A DNA stretch of 64,000 bases from Psychrobacillus sp. OK032 (lineage in GTDB: Bacteria > Bacillota > Bacilli > Bacillales_A > Planococcaceae): the NCBI RefSeq assembly GCF_900111345.1, contig NZ_FOGY01000002.1, positions 1 through 64,000 on the forward strand, read 5' to 3'. The position numbers and the translations under genes were made by a program. Below are positions 1 through 7,778 of this stretch, in pieces; positions within the stretch are counted from its first letter, which is position 1, and each line of letters opens with the position of its first letter. A model generated the notes under the pieces. The model had not been told where the DNA came from. It worked only from the letters and a program-made list of their open reading frames with translations, and made no database searches.

Positions 1-41
1 CGCCAGCGTTCGTCCTGAGCCAGGATCAAACTCTCCATAAT
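1..41 (-). rRNA. 16S rRNA, 5' end (partial)
   Basis: The complement of the first bases reads AGAGTTTGATCCTGGCTCAG, the universal 16S 5' primer site, followed by GACGAACGCTGGCG. Aligning this to E. coli numbering (the A of AGAG is position 8) puts the mature 5' end near base 41. The rest of the gene lies outside the window to the left. Confidence 0.97.
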
Positions 42-212
42 AGAGAACTTAAAAAGCTCATTTTGTTTTGCTGGCATCATCATTAAATGATGTCAAAATT
101 GTTTTGCTATCGGACTAACCAAAGTTAGTCTTTCAAGCTATATTTCTTAACGTTTTGCATGTTCAGTTTTCAATGTTCATTTTTTGCCGCCGTTTTTCGG
201 AGCAACTTTTAT

Positions 213-241
213 ATCATAACAAATTCAATTGTCGTTGTCAA
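213..241 (-). promoter_or_regulatory. rrn operon promoter
   Basis: On the minus strand TTGACA (236-241) is followed by exactly 17 bases and TATGAT (213-218), a near-consensus sigma-A promoter. Transcription would start near 206 and give a leader of about 165 bases before 16S. The leader contains TGAAAACTGAAC about 165-178, typical of Bacillales rrn leaders and spacers (boxA-like region). Confidence 0.85.
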
Positions 242-474
242 TAATTTTTTAATTTCGTTTTAATGGAATTAAGTTGTTAAAACGACAGGTGATAATCATA
301 CCATCCTTTAAATCATATAGCAAGTCTATTATCGTATTTTCTAAATAAAAATATTGGATCACCCTTTCACCAAAGTCAATTATATAGAAGAAACTCATTT
401 TACGTATTTTCTCTCCATTGAAAATAAAAAATCAGGAAAATACCGGGAAGTTTCAATCAAGTAATTTTTCATAA
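242..474. other. Non-coding region upstream of rrn promoter
   Basis: AT-rich sequence with no open frame that looks coding. A second rrn promoter could lie here, but I see no convincing -35/-10 pair. Confidence 0.5.
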
Positions 475-717
475 TTGAGGCCGCGTTTAGAGGACCTTCA
501 CTACCTTTCTCAAGTAAAAGCTAGTAGTGACCCTTTTATTCTAAGGTTATTTTTAACATACACTTCTCCACTTAGAGAATATGAACCTGACTTTCACTTA
601 CAAGATTTAGAGAGAAGAGGGATGAACGCACCTGCTATTTGTATTAGACAGGTCATCGTACAGTTATTAAAAGCAAGAGAATACATGGACTACACTCTAT
701 TCTCATCTCGAGATTAA
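475..717 (+). other. Doubtful 80-codon open frame
   Basis: The frame opens with TTG and has no Shine-Dalgarno sequence in front of it. The product is soluble and rich in charged residues. Its second half (DLERRGMNAPAICIRQVIVQ and on) faintly resembles the C-terminal helices of CCA-adding nucleotidyltransferases, but I cannot confirm that. It sits between an rRNA promoter and a tRNA fragment in a region of remnants. A gene fragment or a chance frame are both possible. Confidence 0.2.
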
Positions 718-862
718 TTTTATAGATTGCACCGAATTTCTAGAGGCAATGGAATTATGAGAATCTATTTGAATAAATAATTATTGAGTACTTGAATTAC
801 TTGACTTAATGGAATGTATTTATGCAAAAGTACTGTATAAAAGATTGTTCGTAAAATCGACA

Positions 863-900
863 AGGTGGGGTCGCTGGTTCGAAACCAGTCCGAACCAGCA
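863..900 (+). pseudogene. tRNA 3' fragment (T-arm plus acceptor strand)
   Basis: The sequence has a tRNA T-arm (stem GCTGG/CCAGT around a TTCGAAA loop at 873-889), then CCGAACC, an A discriminator and a decayed CCA (GCA). No matching GGTTCGG acceptor strand, D-arm or anticodon arm lies upstream, so only the 3' half is present. Such fragments are often left by recombination at tRNA genes, for example as attachment-site copies of integrative elements. Confidence 0.55.
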
Positions 901-913
901 TTATTTATATTCC

Positions 914-937
914 ACAACCCTTAAATATAAGGGTTAT
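914..937. repeat. Short inverted repeat AACCCTT/AAGGGTT
   Basis: AACCCTTAAATATAAGGGTT forms a 7-bp stem with a short AT loop immediately after the tRNA fragment. It lacks a T-run, so a terminator role is weak. The rest of 718-1000 shows nothing recognisable. Confidence 0.35.
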
Positions 938-1000
938 GGCTGTTAATATTGTTAAATTTATTATTTAGTAACACATGCACGTAAGTATCTAACGTAAATT

Positions 1001-1123
1001 TTATGTAGAAACTTCTATATATATTGCTTTAACTTTTTCATGAAAGACCTTAGTTTCTACATCCAAACAATTAACCCGTATACTTGCATGATGTTGCTCT
1101 ACTACTTCTAGTTTGTTACACAC
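1001..1123 (-). pseudogene. Possible gene remnant, 40 codons
   Basis: From GTG at 1123 to a stop at 1001 the minus strand encodes 40 residues of protein-like composition (contains VVEQHHASIRVNC and FHEKVKAIYIEV). The style is that of the last strands of a hot-dog thioesterase, but the match is from memory and weak. No Shine-Dalgarno is present, and the splB terminator begins directly upstream. It may be a C-terminal fragment or chance. Confidence 0.2.
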
Positions 1124-1125
1124 TA

Positions 1126-1160
1126 AAAATAGCCCCAGTTCCCCGGGGCCTTACGCTTTT
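1126..1160 (-). terminator. Rho-independent terminator of splB
   Basis: On the minus strand GGCCCC-GGGGAACT-GGGGC is followed by TATTTTTAG: a GC-rich stem plus a T-run, starting 10 bases after the splB stop. Confidence 0.8.
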
Positions 1161-1169
1161 TATGATTGC

Positions 1170-2198
1170 TCAAGTAAAATACTCTAACTTGGCATTGGGA
1201 AAGTACTTTTCCATATAGCCATATAGATGAGATTTTATTTCATCCTCTTCGTCTTTTTGGTAAATATATTTACCGATTCCATACTTGCCCCATTTGTAGC
1301 GTCTTTTTTCTTCATCTAACTCCAATTTTGTCTTCGGGTAGTTCTTTTCAATCACTTTTTTCGCGGGCTTCGTAAACCGGTGTTGAATGAATTCAAATGT
1401 AATATCCTCTCTTGCATCTTGAGGCAGTTCCTCGTCAAGTCGCTCAAACATTTGGCGGTAGCCTTCCTCCCAGCCTTCATGAAGGTAAATGGGGGCGATG
1501 ATAAAGCCTAGTGGGTAGCCTGCTCTTGCCACTTTTCCTGCAGCCTCGATTCTTTTATTTAGGGGAGAAGTGCCGGGCTCAAAATTTTTAATGACATAAT
1601 CAGCGTTTACACTAAATCTGAATCGCGTTTTGCCATTATGCTTGGCATCCAGTAAATGGTCGACAAAATGGAATTTCGTCACAAAACGTAGCCTACCTAG
1701 TTCTGTTTGACCTATGTGTTCAATTGCTCTTTTTAATGAATGCGTCAAATGGTCAATTCCCACAATATCGGATGTACACGCAGCTTCGAACCGGGTAATC
1801 TCAGGAGCTCGTTCTTCAATGTAGCGATCAGCCGCTTCAAAAATCTCCTCCACGTTTACGTAAGTTCGAATATATGGTTTGCTGCCCATCGTCGTTTGCA
1901 AATAACAATAATGACAATGCCCCATACATCCTGTCGCAAGGGGGATTGCATATTCAGCTGAAGGCTTGGAAGTATCGAATTTTAACGTTTTTCGAATGCC
2001 TACAACTAAGGTAGATTTTGCGATACGATATTTTTGAGCGTCCGTATCACCCGGCAAATCCCGAATTTGATTATGTGAAGTCGTAAAGCGCGTTTCAATC
2101 CCCATTTTCTCGAACTTTTCCTTCAGTTCTTTTCCAAGCGGATAATCAAGTGCATTGGGCTCAAAATAGACTAACTGTGGTGTGAAGGGTTTATTCAT
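1170..2198 (-). CDS. splB: Spore photoproduct lyase
   Basis: Radical-SAM repair enzyme that reverts the spore photoproduct (5-thyminyl-5,6-dihydrothymine) in germinating spores. The 342-residue length is normal for SplB. The radical SAM cluster motif CxxxCxxC is C91-MGH-C95-HY-C98, and the cysteine known in the Bacillus family as the H-atom donor is present at C141 (FEAACTSDIVG). ATG at 2198 has AAAGGTGATG upstream. The gene stands alone, without the splA regulator that precedes it in B. subtilis, and has its own terminator. Its presence shows that the organism sporulates. SplB is normally forespore-expressed (sigma-G), but I did not find a clear sigma-G promoter by eye. Confidence 0.95.
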   Translation of the reverse strand: MNKPFTPQLVYFEPNALDYPLGKELKEKFEKMGIETRFTTSHNQIRDLPGDTDAQKYRIAKSTLVVGIRKTLKFDTSKPSAEYAIPLATGCMGHCHYCYLQTTMGSKPYIRTYVNVEEIFEAADRYIEERAPEITRFEAACTSDIVGIDHLTHSLKRAIEHIGQTELGRLRFVTKFHFVDHLLDAKHNGKTRFRFSVNADYVIKNFEPGTSPLNKRIEAAGKVARAGYPLGFIIAPIYLHEGWEEGYRQMFERLDEELPQDAREDITFEFIQHRFTKPAKKVIEKNYPKTKLELDEEKRRYKWGKYGIGKYIYQKDEEDEIKSHLYGYMEKYFPNAKLEYFT

Positions 2199-2291
2199 AC
2201 TGCGAACATCACCTTTCTCTTTTTAATATAGCTTGTCTTAAAAGTGAGAAATTATGAAAATGGACGAAAATTCGGGTGAGTGTTCGCTAAA

Positions 2292-2585
2292 CTATTCAGT
2301 CTTCCTACCAGACAAACCATCCATAAACCTAAAATAAGGAAGAAATATTCCAAGGAGTGATACGATACATATTATAGATCCAATCAAAAAGTAAAGTGGT
2401 CGTATTCCCCACTGTTCGCTTAAAACTCCTCCAACAATTACACCTAGCGGCATTGCCTCTCGAATGATAAAAAGTCGTACAGATGCTACTTTACCCATCA
2501 ATTCGTTAGGAACGGTTTGCTGAAATATCGTTATGTTGTGGACACCAAAGAAAGCCATCGCAATTCCAGCAATCACCTCGGTCAT
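2292..2585 (-). pseudogene. MFS transporter C-terminal remnant
   Basis: The 97 codons encode the last transmembrane helices of a major facilitator permease of the MFS_3/macrolide-efflux kind: QQTVPNELMGKVASVRLFI is the typical cytoplasmic loop between helices, followed by two hydrophobic spans and a charged tail. A full protein would have about 400 residues and 12 helices, so the N-terminal three quarters are missing. The frame begins at ATG 2585, overlapping the stop of another short frame (TAATG). A decayed gene is much more likely than a functional small protein. Confidence 0.75.
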
Positions 2586-2916
2586 TAAATAATACTATGG
2601 TTAAATCCTAAAGCGATAAATGTTAGACCACCGATTACCAATGCCCATTCCCATAAAACGGAGTATTTTAATTGAACTTTATACGTTTCTTTCTTCCCAC
2701 TTGTTAGTTTTAAGATATCCAATACTTCATTGCTCCAACTGTTCTATATATTCAGAATATAATATTCGGAGGTTTTTGAATCAATAGAGGTTTTTTCTCC
2801 AATAAAAAACCGTAAGCAAATGGCTTTAACCCTTTTGTCTACAGTTTCCTACTAGCACATTATTTTTTTGCATTGTCCACTTTTCATTTGTTATGGATTC
2901 CAATCTTCGTTATCTA
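2586..2916 (-). other. Degenerate sequence upstream of the MFS remnant
   Basis: About 2586-2745 (minus) has an open stretch encoding a hydrophobic segment (LKYSVLWEWALVIGG and on) that ends in TAA overlapping the next ATG. It has no start codon or ribosome binding site and I do not recognise it. 2780-2810 contains an AT-rich hairpin (GGTTTTTT/AAAAAACC). The region looks like gene debris. Confidence 0.35.
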
Positions 2917-3846
2917 TTATATCGCCTTGAACGTTATTACCTCATCCAGTTTCCGACGCTCCACTTTTCCAATCGATTCCAAATACAATAATCGAGTAAG
3001 TGTAGCCATAAAAGAACTTAAATTGAGGATAATATTCACGTTTCCGTAAACTTCGTGGCAGATTTGATTAGCGGTTTTACCTTCACTCGTCACCGACTGT
3101 AAAACTTGTTGTAGGCGATATTCATGGTTTGCAGTCAGTTCGTTTATTCTTGCATGTAGATTATAAATCAAGTCGCCATGACCTGGTAAAGTAATGTCAG
3201 CTGGATATTTTTCCAATTCCGTCAATGATAAAAAGTAATCTTTCAATGCATTTCCTTCTTCTCCCGACCATAGACCAATTACTGGATTGATCCCGTTTAA
3301 TACATGATCTCCAATGATCATTATCTTCTTATTTTCGTTATAAAAACAAAAATGGTCCGGTGCGTGACCCGGTGTCCAAATGGCCTCATACAATTCTTCT
3401 CCTAATTGGATATGCTGATGATTTTCAAAAAAACCATCCGGGTCGAAATCGTAAATGGGAGGATCTTCATTCATTTTAGGAGGAAGTGAACGTCCCCCAT
3501 GTCTGATAATCAAACTGTTTAATCGGTCTGTACCATGGGAAACCCGAGTTTTCCTCATTTCTTCGTAACCCAAATTGGAAACGATAACAGGTACTCCAAC
3601 CTCCTGTTGAAACCATTTCGCAAGGCCGATATGATCTTGATGAGTGTGTGTTAGAACTACTTTCTCTATCACGATCCCAGAAGATAATACTTTTTTCCAG
3701 CCATCCTTCGCTTCTATAGAATCAGTTCCCGTATCAATCACTGTATACCCTTTTTCCCCTTCTATTAAATAGCAGTTAACCTCTCCCATTCCCTTTGGAA
3801 AATTGATAATTAGTTTATGTATACCATCTGCTACTTCTGTTAACAT
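2917..3846 (-). CDS. MBL-fold metallo-hydrolase
   Basis: A 309-residue protein of the metallo-beta-lactamase superfamily (glyoxalase II/YqgX-like branch with an extra C-terminal helical domain). The metal motif HxHxDH is H67-T-H69-Q-D71-H72, with further ligands in TPGHAPDH and PGHGD. Family members hydrolyse thioesters, lactones or similar bonds using two zinc or iron ions; the substrate here cannot be told. ATG 3846 follows AAGGGGGAAGTGAA. A second, related MBL hydrolase of the same architecture is at 32319-33260. It lies upstream of splB on the same strand but is separated by the MFS debris. Confidence 0.88.
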   Translation of the reverse strand: MLTEVADGIHKLIINFPKGMGEVNCYLIEGEKGYTVIDTGTDSIEAKDGWKKVLSSGIVIEKVVLTHTHQDHIGLAKWFQQEVGVPVIVSNLGYEEMRKTRVSHGTDRLNSLIIRHGGRSLPPKMNEDPPIYDFDPDGFFENHQHIQLGEELYEAIWTPGHAPDHFCFYNENKKIMIIGDHVLNGINPVIGLWSGEEGNALKDYFLSLTELEKYPADITLPGHGDLIYNLHARINELTANHEYRLQQVLQSVTSEGKTANQICHEVYGNVNIILNLSSFMATLTRLLYLESIGKVERRKLDEVITFKAI

Positions 3847-3898
3847 TTCACTTCCCCCTTTTTAAAGCATCTATCTTTATTCCTTTGCTGGACTGACT

Positions 3899-4984
3899 TT
3901 ATAAGCAATCTTTTGGCAACCAGCCAACCTCTCCATTTTCCCGCTTCACCAGAATATATCCATCACATTCATATTCAACCATCCATACTTTTTCACCTTT
4001 TTTAACAGAAAGAAAAGTTGTACTCACGTCCGTTTTGGCACTCACCGTTTCATGATCAATTAGTAGATATTCATTTTTAATCCATTGTTCTATACCGAGA
4101 TTTATATTTTTACACAGCGTAAAGTATTTCTCCTGTCGAATTATTTGCATGTCGTAATTAGGATATGTCAGAGTTCCTACTCTTCTCGTCTGATCATTAT
4201 GTTCTTTTTGCACAATCATTTCGCTTGTTAACTCATCAACATATGTATATGTATACTTTCCATTTTGAATAATTAGCGCATTTAGTTGACCGTCTTCCTT
4301 AATCTGATTTCCACCATCTAGTGCAATGATTTTTTTATCTAGGTCAATGATCGGATTATGAGAACTAGCTTGACTAGCACGATAATTAACTACTGGCCAA
4401 TGTCCGACGATAACCAGTTTATTTGATTGGTGCGCTTGTTCATAAAATGCTTGTGTATATAAAGCAAAATTTTCTTCTGTTTGGTGCCAATCAACTCTGT
4501 TTTCAATGCCTGCATGGATAATAATATAATCATCTGTTTCATAAGCAATTGGAAGTGATTCCAACCATTCAATTTCATCATGAAAATTTTGACGATAAAA
4601 ATGAGCCAATTCTTCTAAATTGGTAAAATCATATAGTGTTTTACAATGCTGAGCAAGCATTTCATTTAAAATGGAATTTTTTTGTCTATTCATGTACGGT
4701 ATGACCCCCTCACTTTCATTAAAAACATAACGATGGACGACATCACAATTTCCTTTTGTAACATAGACATTAGTAGATTGTTCGGATAAATTCTTTACAA
4801 ACTCCACTACTTCTAAACTATTTTGTCCTTTTTCGCTAAGATCACCGTTAATGAATAAATAATCATCCCCTGTATAATCTACTTTTTGTAATAGATTTTT
4901 GAATAGCCCTAGATTTGCATGTATATCTGAAATGACTATTGCACGTTTTGTTTTGTCTAATTGTAGTCTTCTTACTTGAATCAT
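3899..4984 (-). CDS. Metallophosphoesterase with C-terminal SH3-like segment
   Basis: The N-terminal ~230 residues form a calcineurin-type phosphoesterase: SDIHANL (D20, H22), INGDLSEKG (D48), GNCD (N79, with Cys where GNHD is usual), IIHAG and VGHWP supply the di-metal site. It resembles the PrpE/ApaH/protein-phosphatase branch. Residues ~315-361 end in VKKGEKVWMVEYECDGYILV then GEVGWLPKDCL, which reads like an SH3 beta-barrel. An SH3-like tail on a cytosolic phosphoesterase is uncommon. No signal peptide is present. ATG 4984 has GGAGTTGAG upstream. Substrate unknown; a nucleotide or phosphoprotein phosphatase is possible. Confidence 0.8.
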   Translation of the reverse strand: MIQVRRLQLDKTKRAIVISDIHANLGLFKNLLQKVDYTGDDYLFINGDLSEKGQNSLEVVEFVKNLSEQSTNVYVTKGNCDVVHRYVFNESEGVIPYMNRQKNSILNEMLAQHCKTLYDFTNLEELAHFYRQNFHDEIEWLESLPIAYETDDYIIIHAGIENRVDWHQTEENFALYTQAFYEQAHQSNKLVIVGHWPVVNYRASQASSHNPIIDLDKKIIALDGGNQIKEDGQLNALIIQNGKYTYTYVDELTSEMIVQKEHNDQTRRVGTLTYPNYDMQIIRQEKYFTLCKNINLGIEQWIKNEYLLIDHETVSAKTDVSTTFLSVKKGEKVWMVEYECDGYILVKRENGEVGWLPKDCL

Positions 4985-5095
4985 TAACTCAACTCCAAAA
5001 TATTATAATCTTAAGAAGATTATATCAAAAAAACTAGTTATAAATATTTTTTCATGACAACTATAGATTAAAGACTGTCGAATGAAGTGGTTTTC

Positions 5096-5158
5096 GCGTA
5101 AAAACACAAAAAGTAATCAGCCGTTTCGTATTTGACCGATTACTTGTGTTAACCGCAC
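5096..5158. repeat. Nested inverted repeat (possible terminator)
   Basis: AAGTAATC (about 5111-5118) pairs with GATTACTT, and the flanks AACAC/GTGTT and GTGGTT/AACCGCAC extend the stem with small bulges. It lies downstream of the decayed uvrX-like gene and upstream of the phosphoesterase gene. No clear T-run follows on the minus strand. Confidence 0.45.
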
Positions 5159-5224
5159 GGATTGTTAAATCATCTTTCTCAATTCCAATAGATGTATAAG
5201 TCATCCAAATTTATAATGTGGTTC

Positions 5225-5403
5225 TCCCATAGCAACATGCAGCTAAAACAACTACCCTATCTGTTCAAAATTACCCACTACAGCAATCGGAACAGTTCTT
5301 ACATCTAAATCATGTAATGCAGCAATACAGGAGGCATAAAAGCTCATCATATCAATGTAAGCAATAGAGCGATTTGGAAGTTTACCGTAATCCATCATGA
5401 GAC
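5225..5403 (-). pseudogene. UvrX/YqjW-like Y-family DNA polymerase, N-terminal remnant with frameshift
   Basis: From the ATG near 5402 the minus strand reads MMDYGKLPNRSIAYIDMMSF then YASCIAALHDLDVRTV and IAVVGNFEQIG, the characteristic start of the UvrX/YqjW branch of UmuC/DinB lesion-bypass polymerases (catalytic Asp in YIDM.SFYAS). The frame then stops at TAG, while the +1 frame continues as VVVLAAC, the next family motif, so one base has been lost or gained. The remaining ~350 residues are absent. The start overlaps the end of the restored LexA-like frame (TCATGATGG), showing a former two-gene operon. An intact dinB is present at 38964-40208. Confidence 0.8.
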
Positions 5404-5404
5404 G

Positions 5405-5690
5405 ATTCTCAAAGTTCGTGGAAGCGCGTTCGCAGAATCGACATCACCTTCTTCTCGCACCTTATCAAGTGACCATGTACGGTCGATGATGATTTTAGAC
5501 CCACAGCTTCCCCAATTTCTCTAATTGAAGGAGAGTATTTATTTTCTAAAATGAAACTTTTAATGTAATCATAAATTCGCTTTTGACAATCACTGATTAA
5601 ATAACGCCTCTTTCTTTTCGAATAGCTGGAACATATGCGAGTACATTGTCTATTAGTAACGTTCGCTTCACATTTCTTTTTAAGCAAAAA
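5405..5690 (-). pseudogene. LexA-like small repressor (DNA-binding domain only), frameshifted
   Basis: The centre encodes [43 protein letters not shown], the winged-helix DNA-binding domain of LexA. After HGHL the frame is shifted: inserting one G (TTGGATAAG) would restore [20 protein letters not shown] and LRIVS, ending exactly at the polymerase start. No peptidase domain follows, so the ancestor was a short LexA-like protein as found beside uvrX genes in Bacillus and its phages. Its own start also seems lost: the codons upstream belong to other frames, one reading [20 protein letters not shown] from a GTG near 5726 that I cannot identify. Confidence 0.72.
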
Positions 5691-5813
5691 GCCTCAAATG
5701 AATACCCTTGAATATTAATGACCGTCACTCTCCTTTTATTGATTTCACCTGATTTTCATAGATATATCAATTCTACAATCTGACCACGACTATAGTTTTT
5801 TTCTAACAATATA

Positions 5814-5827
5814 CAAACGAATGTTCC
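5814..5827. promoter_or_regulatory. LexA (SOS) box 1
   Basis: CAAACGAATGTTCC matches the Bacillus SOS box CGAAC-N4-GTTCG as half-sites CAAAC and GTTCC with the correct 4-base spacer. It lies about 125 bases upstream of the LexA-like pseudogene. Confidence 0.6.
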
Positions 5828-5846
5828 CACTTGTCTTCTTGGTATA

Positions 5847-5860
5847 CGAACGTTTGTTTG
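5847..5860. promoter_or_regulatory. LexA (SOS) box 2
   Basis: CGAACGTTTGTTTG: one perfect half-site (CGAAC), a 4-base spacer and GTTTG. Together with the box 33 bases away it marks the former SOS-inducible promoter of the decayed lexA-like/uvrX-like operon. Confidence 0.65.
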
Positions 5861-5939
5861 ATTTTACAACTAAAATAATCTGCTAATTTTTGGACAAATA
5901 AAAAAATCCCCACTCCGAAGAGAAGGGCATGTAATGGTA

Positions 5940-6197
5940 TTAGTATTTCATATACTCCAATCTTCCGAGCAAAGAATTAACTTTATTCCTCGCATCTTCT
6001 TTTTCATCTTTCAAGTCGTTAATTTCATATCCTTCATCCAGTATATCAATCTCTACGATATATCCTTCATGTAACGGAACTTTGATCATCCTTTTATGAA
6101 CTAACAATTTCTTTGATTCATCTTCTTTTGAAAAGAAAACACCAAAGAAATCTTTCAAACAATCAAGCGTGTACCCTATTATGCAAATGTTTGTCAC
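5940..6197 (-). CDS. Hypothetical 85-residue protein
   Basis: A short acidic/basic protein (MTNICIIGYTLDCLKDFFGV, later EGYIVEIDILDEGYEINDLK and a charged helical end) that I do not recognise. It starts with GTG at 6197, and only a weak GTTGAG lies upstream. The sequence looks protein-like (balanced charge, predicted beta then alpha), but the poor start and worn surroundings leave open that it is a fragment. Confidence 0.4.
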   Translation of the reverse strand: MTNICIIGYTLDCLKDFFGVFFSKEDESKKLLVHKRMIKVPLHEGYIVEIDILDEGYEINDLKDEKEDARNKVNSLLGRLEYMKY

Positions 6198-6817
6198 TCA
6201 ACTTTATGCTTTAAGTAACACACTGTATGAAATAATATGATTTCATTTTATAGAGACGCGGGACTTGAATCCCCTATTGTTAGAAACATTGTTATATCAA
6301 GTTTTAATGACCTTTTTTGATAATATAAAAGTTCTTTGAACGGTTTTGACTACGATTCATAAAAAAACTATTATTAATTTTCATCAATACTATTTAGTCC
6401 GTTTAAATATTTAAATACTATTAATATAATGCATATCCCAAAATACATAAAAAGAAGCATTTTATTTTTAAAAGCATAACTAATATACTCTTTTAATCTA
6501 TTTCAAAGTTTTCGCTGTCACAGTCTTTAAACTATATAACTCAGTTGTGAAATTATTTATTTTTCTTAATTAAATAAGCGAGTAATATAACTTTCTGAAT
6601 CTTTTTTCATAAATGTAGAATTGAAGGTCAACACCACTTATCGCTATCTCAATAATAAAATATCTATTATCACTATGGACTGAAACCTGTTTTAACTATT
6701 GAAACGAATAGATGACAAGAACCTCAAAATTACAAATTAATATTATGGATCAAATACTAAATCGTTAAGATCAGGTATGAGGTAATTGTCATTTTTCTAT
6801 TAATCCAATCTCATATC
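6198..6817. other. 620-bp AT-rich gap
   Basis: No open frame with coding character and no clear RNA gene. GGGACTTGAATCCCC at 6258-6272 looks like part of a tRNA T-arm on the minus strand, but no acceptor or other arms fit. I see nothing else. Confidence 0.5.
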
Positions 6818-7744
6818 TCACAAAAATAAATAAAGCAAAAGCGGAATCGTAATTAAAGCAACTATAGTCGATAGCACAGTCGTAAATGCCCCCATGTTCT
6901 CATCTGCAGAGTATTTGGCAAATAGTATGGATGCAAGTGTGAGTGACGGCATCATAGATTGAATTAGTATCGTTTGTGAGATATCACTTTTAAGATTTAA
7001 ATAGGTAACCATTAATGCAACACACGCAGGTAAAACAATTAGCTTTACAACAATAGGAATCCAAATCTCCTGACCTGAATCTTGAGTCTTTTTACGGTAT
7101 AAATTCATAACAAGAACACCAATGTAAAACATGGCTAGAGGAGCTGCTAGATTCGCTAGCTGATTCGCTAATTCGATGAAAACTGCAGGTGGTTTCATGT
7201 TGAAATATGCAATAAAAAGACCAAATACAATTGCTAGAGTTGGAACATTTATTAATTCCTTTAATGACTTGAACGAAAATTGCCTGTTTTTCTGAATAAT
7301 TAGCACGCCAATCGTCCAAAGAGTAATGTCTACTCCCGCATCAAAGATTGCAGCGAATAGTGCTCCTTCTGGACCAATAAGCGCTGCACACAAAGGAATT
7401 CCAATAAACCCCGTATTCCCTAGACCAGACAATAAGGCAATTTCTCTTTTCTTGGTTGAATGACGATAAAAGGTGTTCGAAAATAACCAACCAATAAGAA
7501 TTCCAAGCAGATTAATGATGACAGATAAAACAAAAACATTTGTAATCATTTTAAAGGTTTCTCTATTAATTTCTACATTTAATATACTTGAAAGAATAAT
7601 AGACGGCATTGCAATATTGACAATGAGACTAACTAATAGTTTACGTGTGTCACTATTAAATGGAAATGTTCTCGATATCACAGATCCTAAAGCAATCATA
7701 ATACTAATAATAAAGATTGATTCAAAAATTAAAGAAAACTCCAT
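6818..7744 (-). CDS. AEC-family transporter (auxin efflux carrier superfamily)
   Basis: An integral membrane protein of about 308 residues with the ten-helix AEC layout: two five-helix halves, conserved LxxxxMPxxIxxS near helix 2 (VNIAMPSIILSSIL), GNTGFIGIPL in the central crossover region and MPSLTLASILFAKY in the second half. AEC members export or exchange small carboxylates such as malate or malonate. I prefer ATG 7744, which has GGAG six bases upstream, over ATG 7756. It follows the creatininase-family gene by about 35 bases on the same strand, so the two are probably co-transcribed. Substrate unknown; perhaps a product of the nearby hydrolases. Confidence 0.85.
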   Translation of the reverse strand: MEFSLIFESIFIISIMIALGSVISRTFPFNSDTRKLLVSLIVNIAMPSIILSSILNVEINRETFKMITNVFVLSVIINLLGILIGWLFSNTFYRHSTKKREIALLSGLGNTGFIGIPLCAALIGPEGALFAAIFDAGVDITLWTIGVLIIQKNRQFSFKSLKELINVPTLAIVFGLFIAYFNMKPPAVFIELANQLANLAAPLAMFYIGVLVMNLYRKKTQDSGQEIWIPIVVKLIVLPACVALMVTYLNLKSDISQTILIQSMMPSLTLASILFAKYSADENMGAFTTVLSTIVALITIPLLLYLFL

Positions 7745-7778
7745 TTTTGTCTCCATTCTAGAGTCAACACTTCAAAAT

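Noticed and set aside
5096-5158. Nested stem considered as a riboswitch for the phosphoesterase gene
   Set aside because: It lies over 100 bases upstream with no conserved core that I recognise; a terminator remnant of the SOS operon is simpler.
6255-6278. T-arm-like GGGACTTGAATCCCC, possible minus-strand tRNA piece
   Set aside because: The stem is a simple 4-5-bp palindrome; no acceptor stem or anticodon arm can be placed on either side and no CCA follows.
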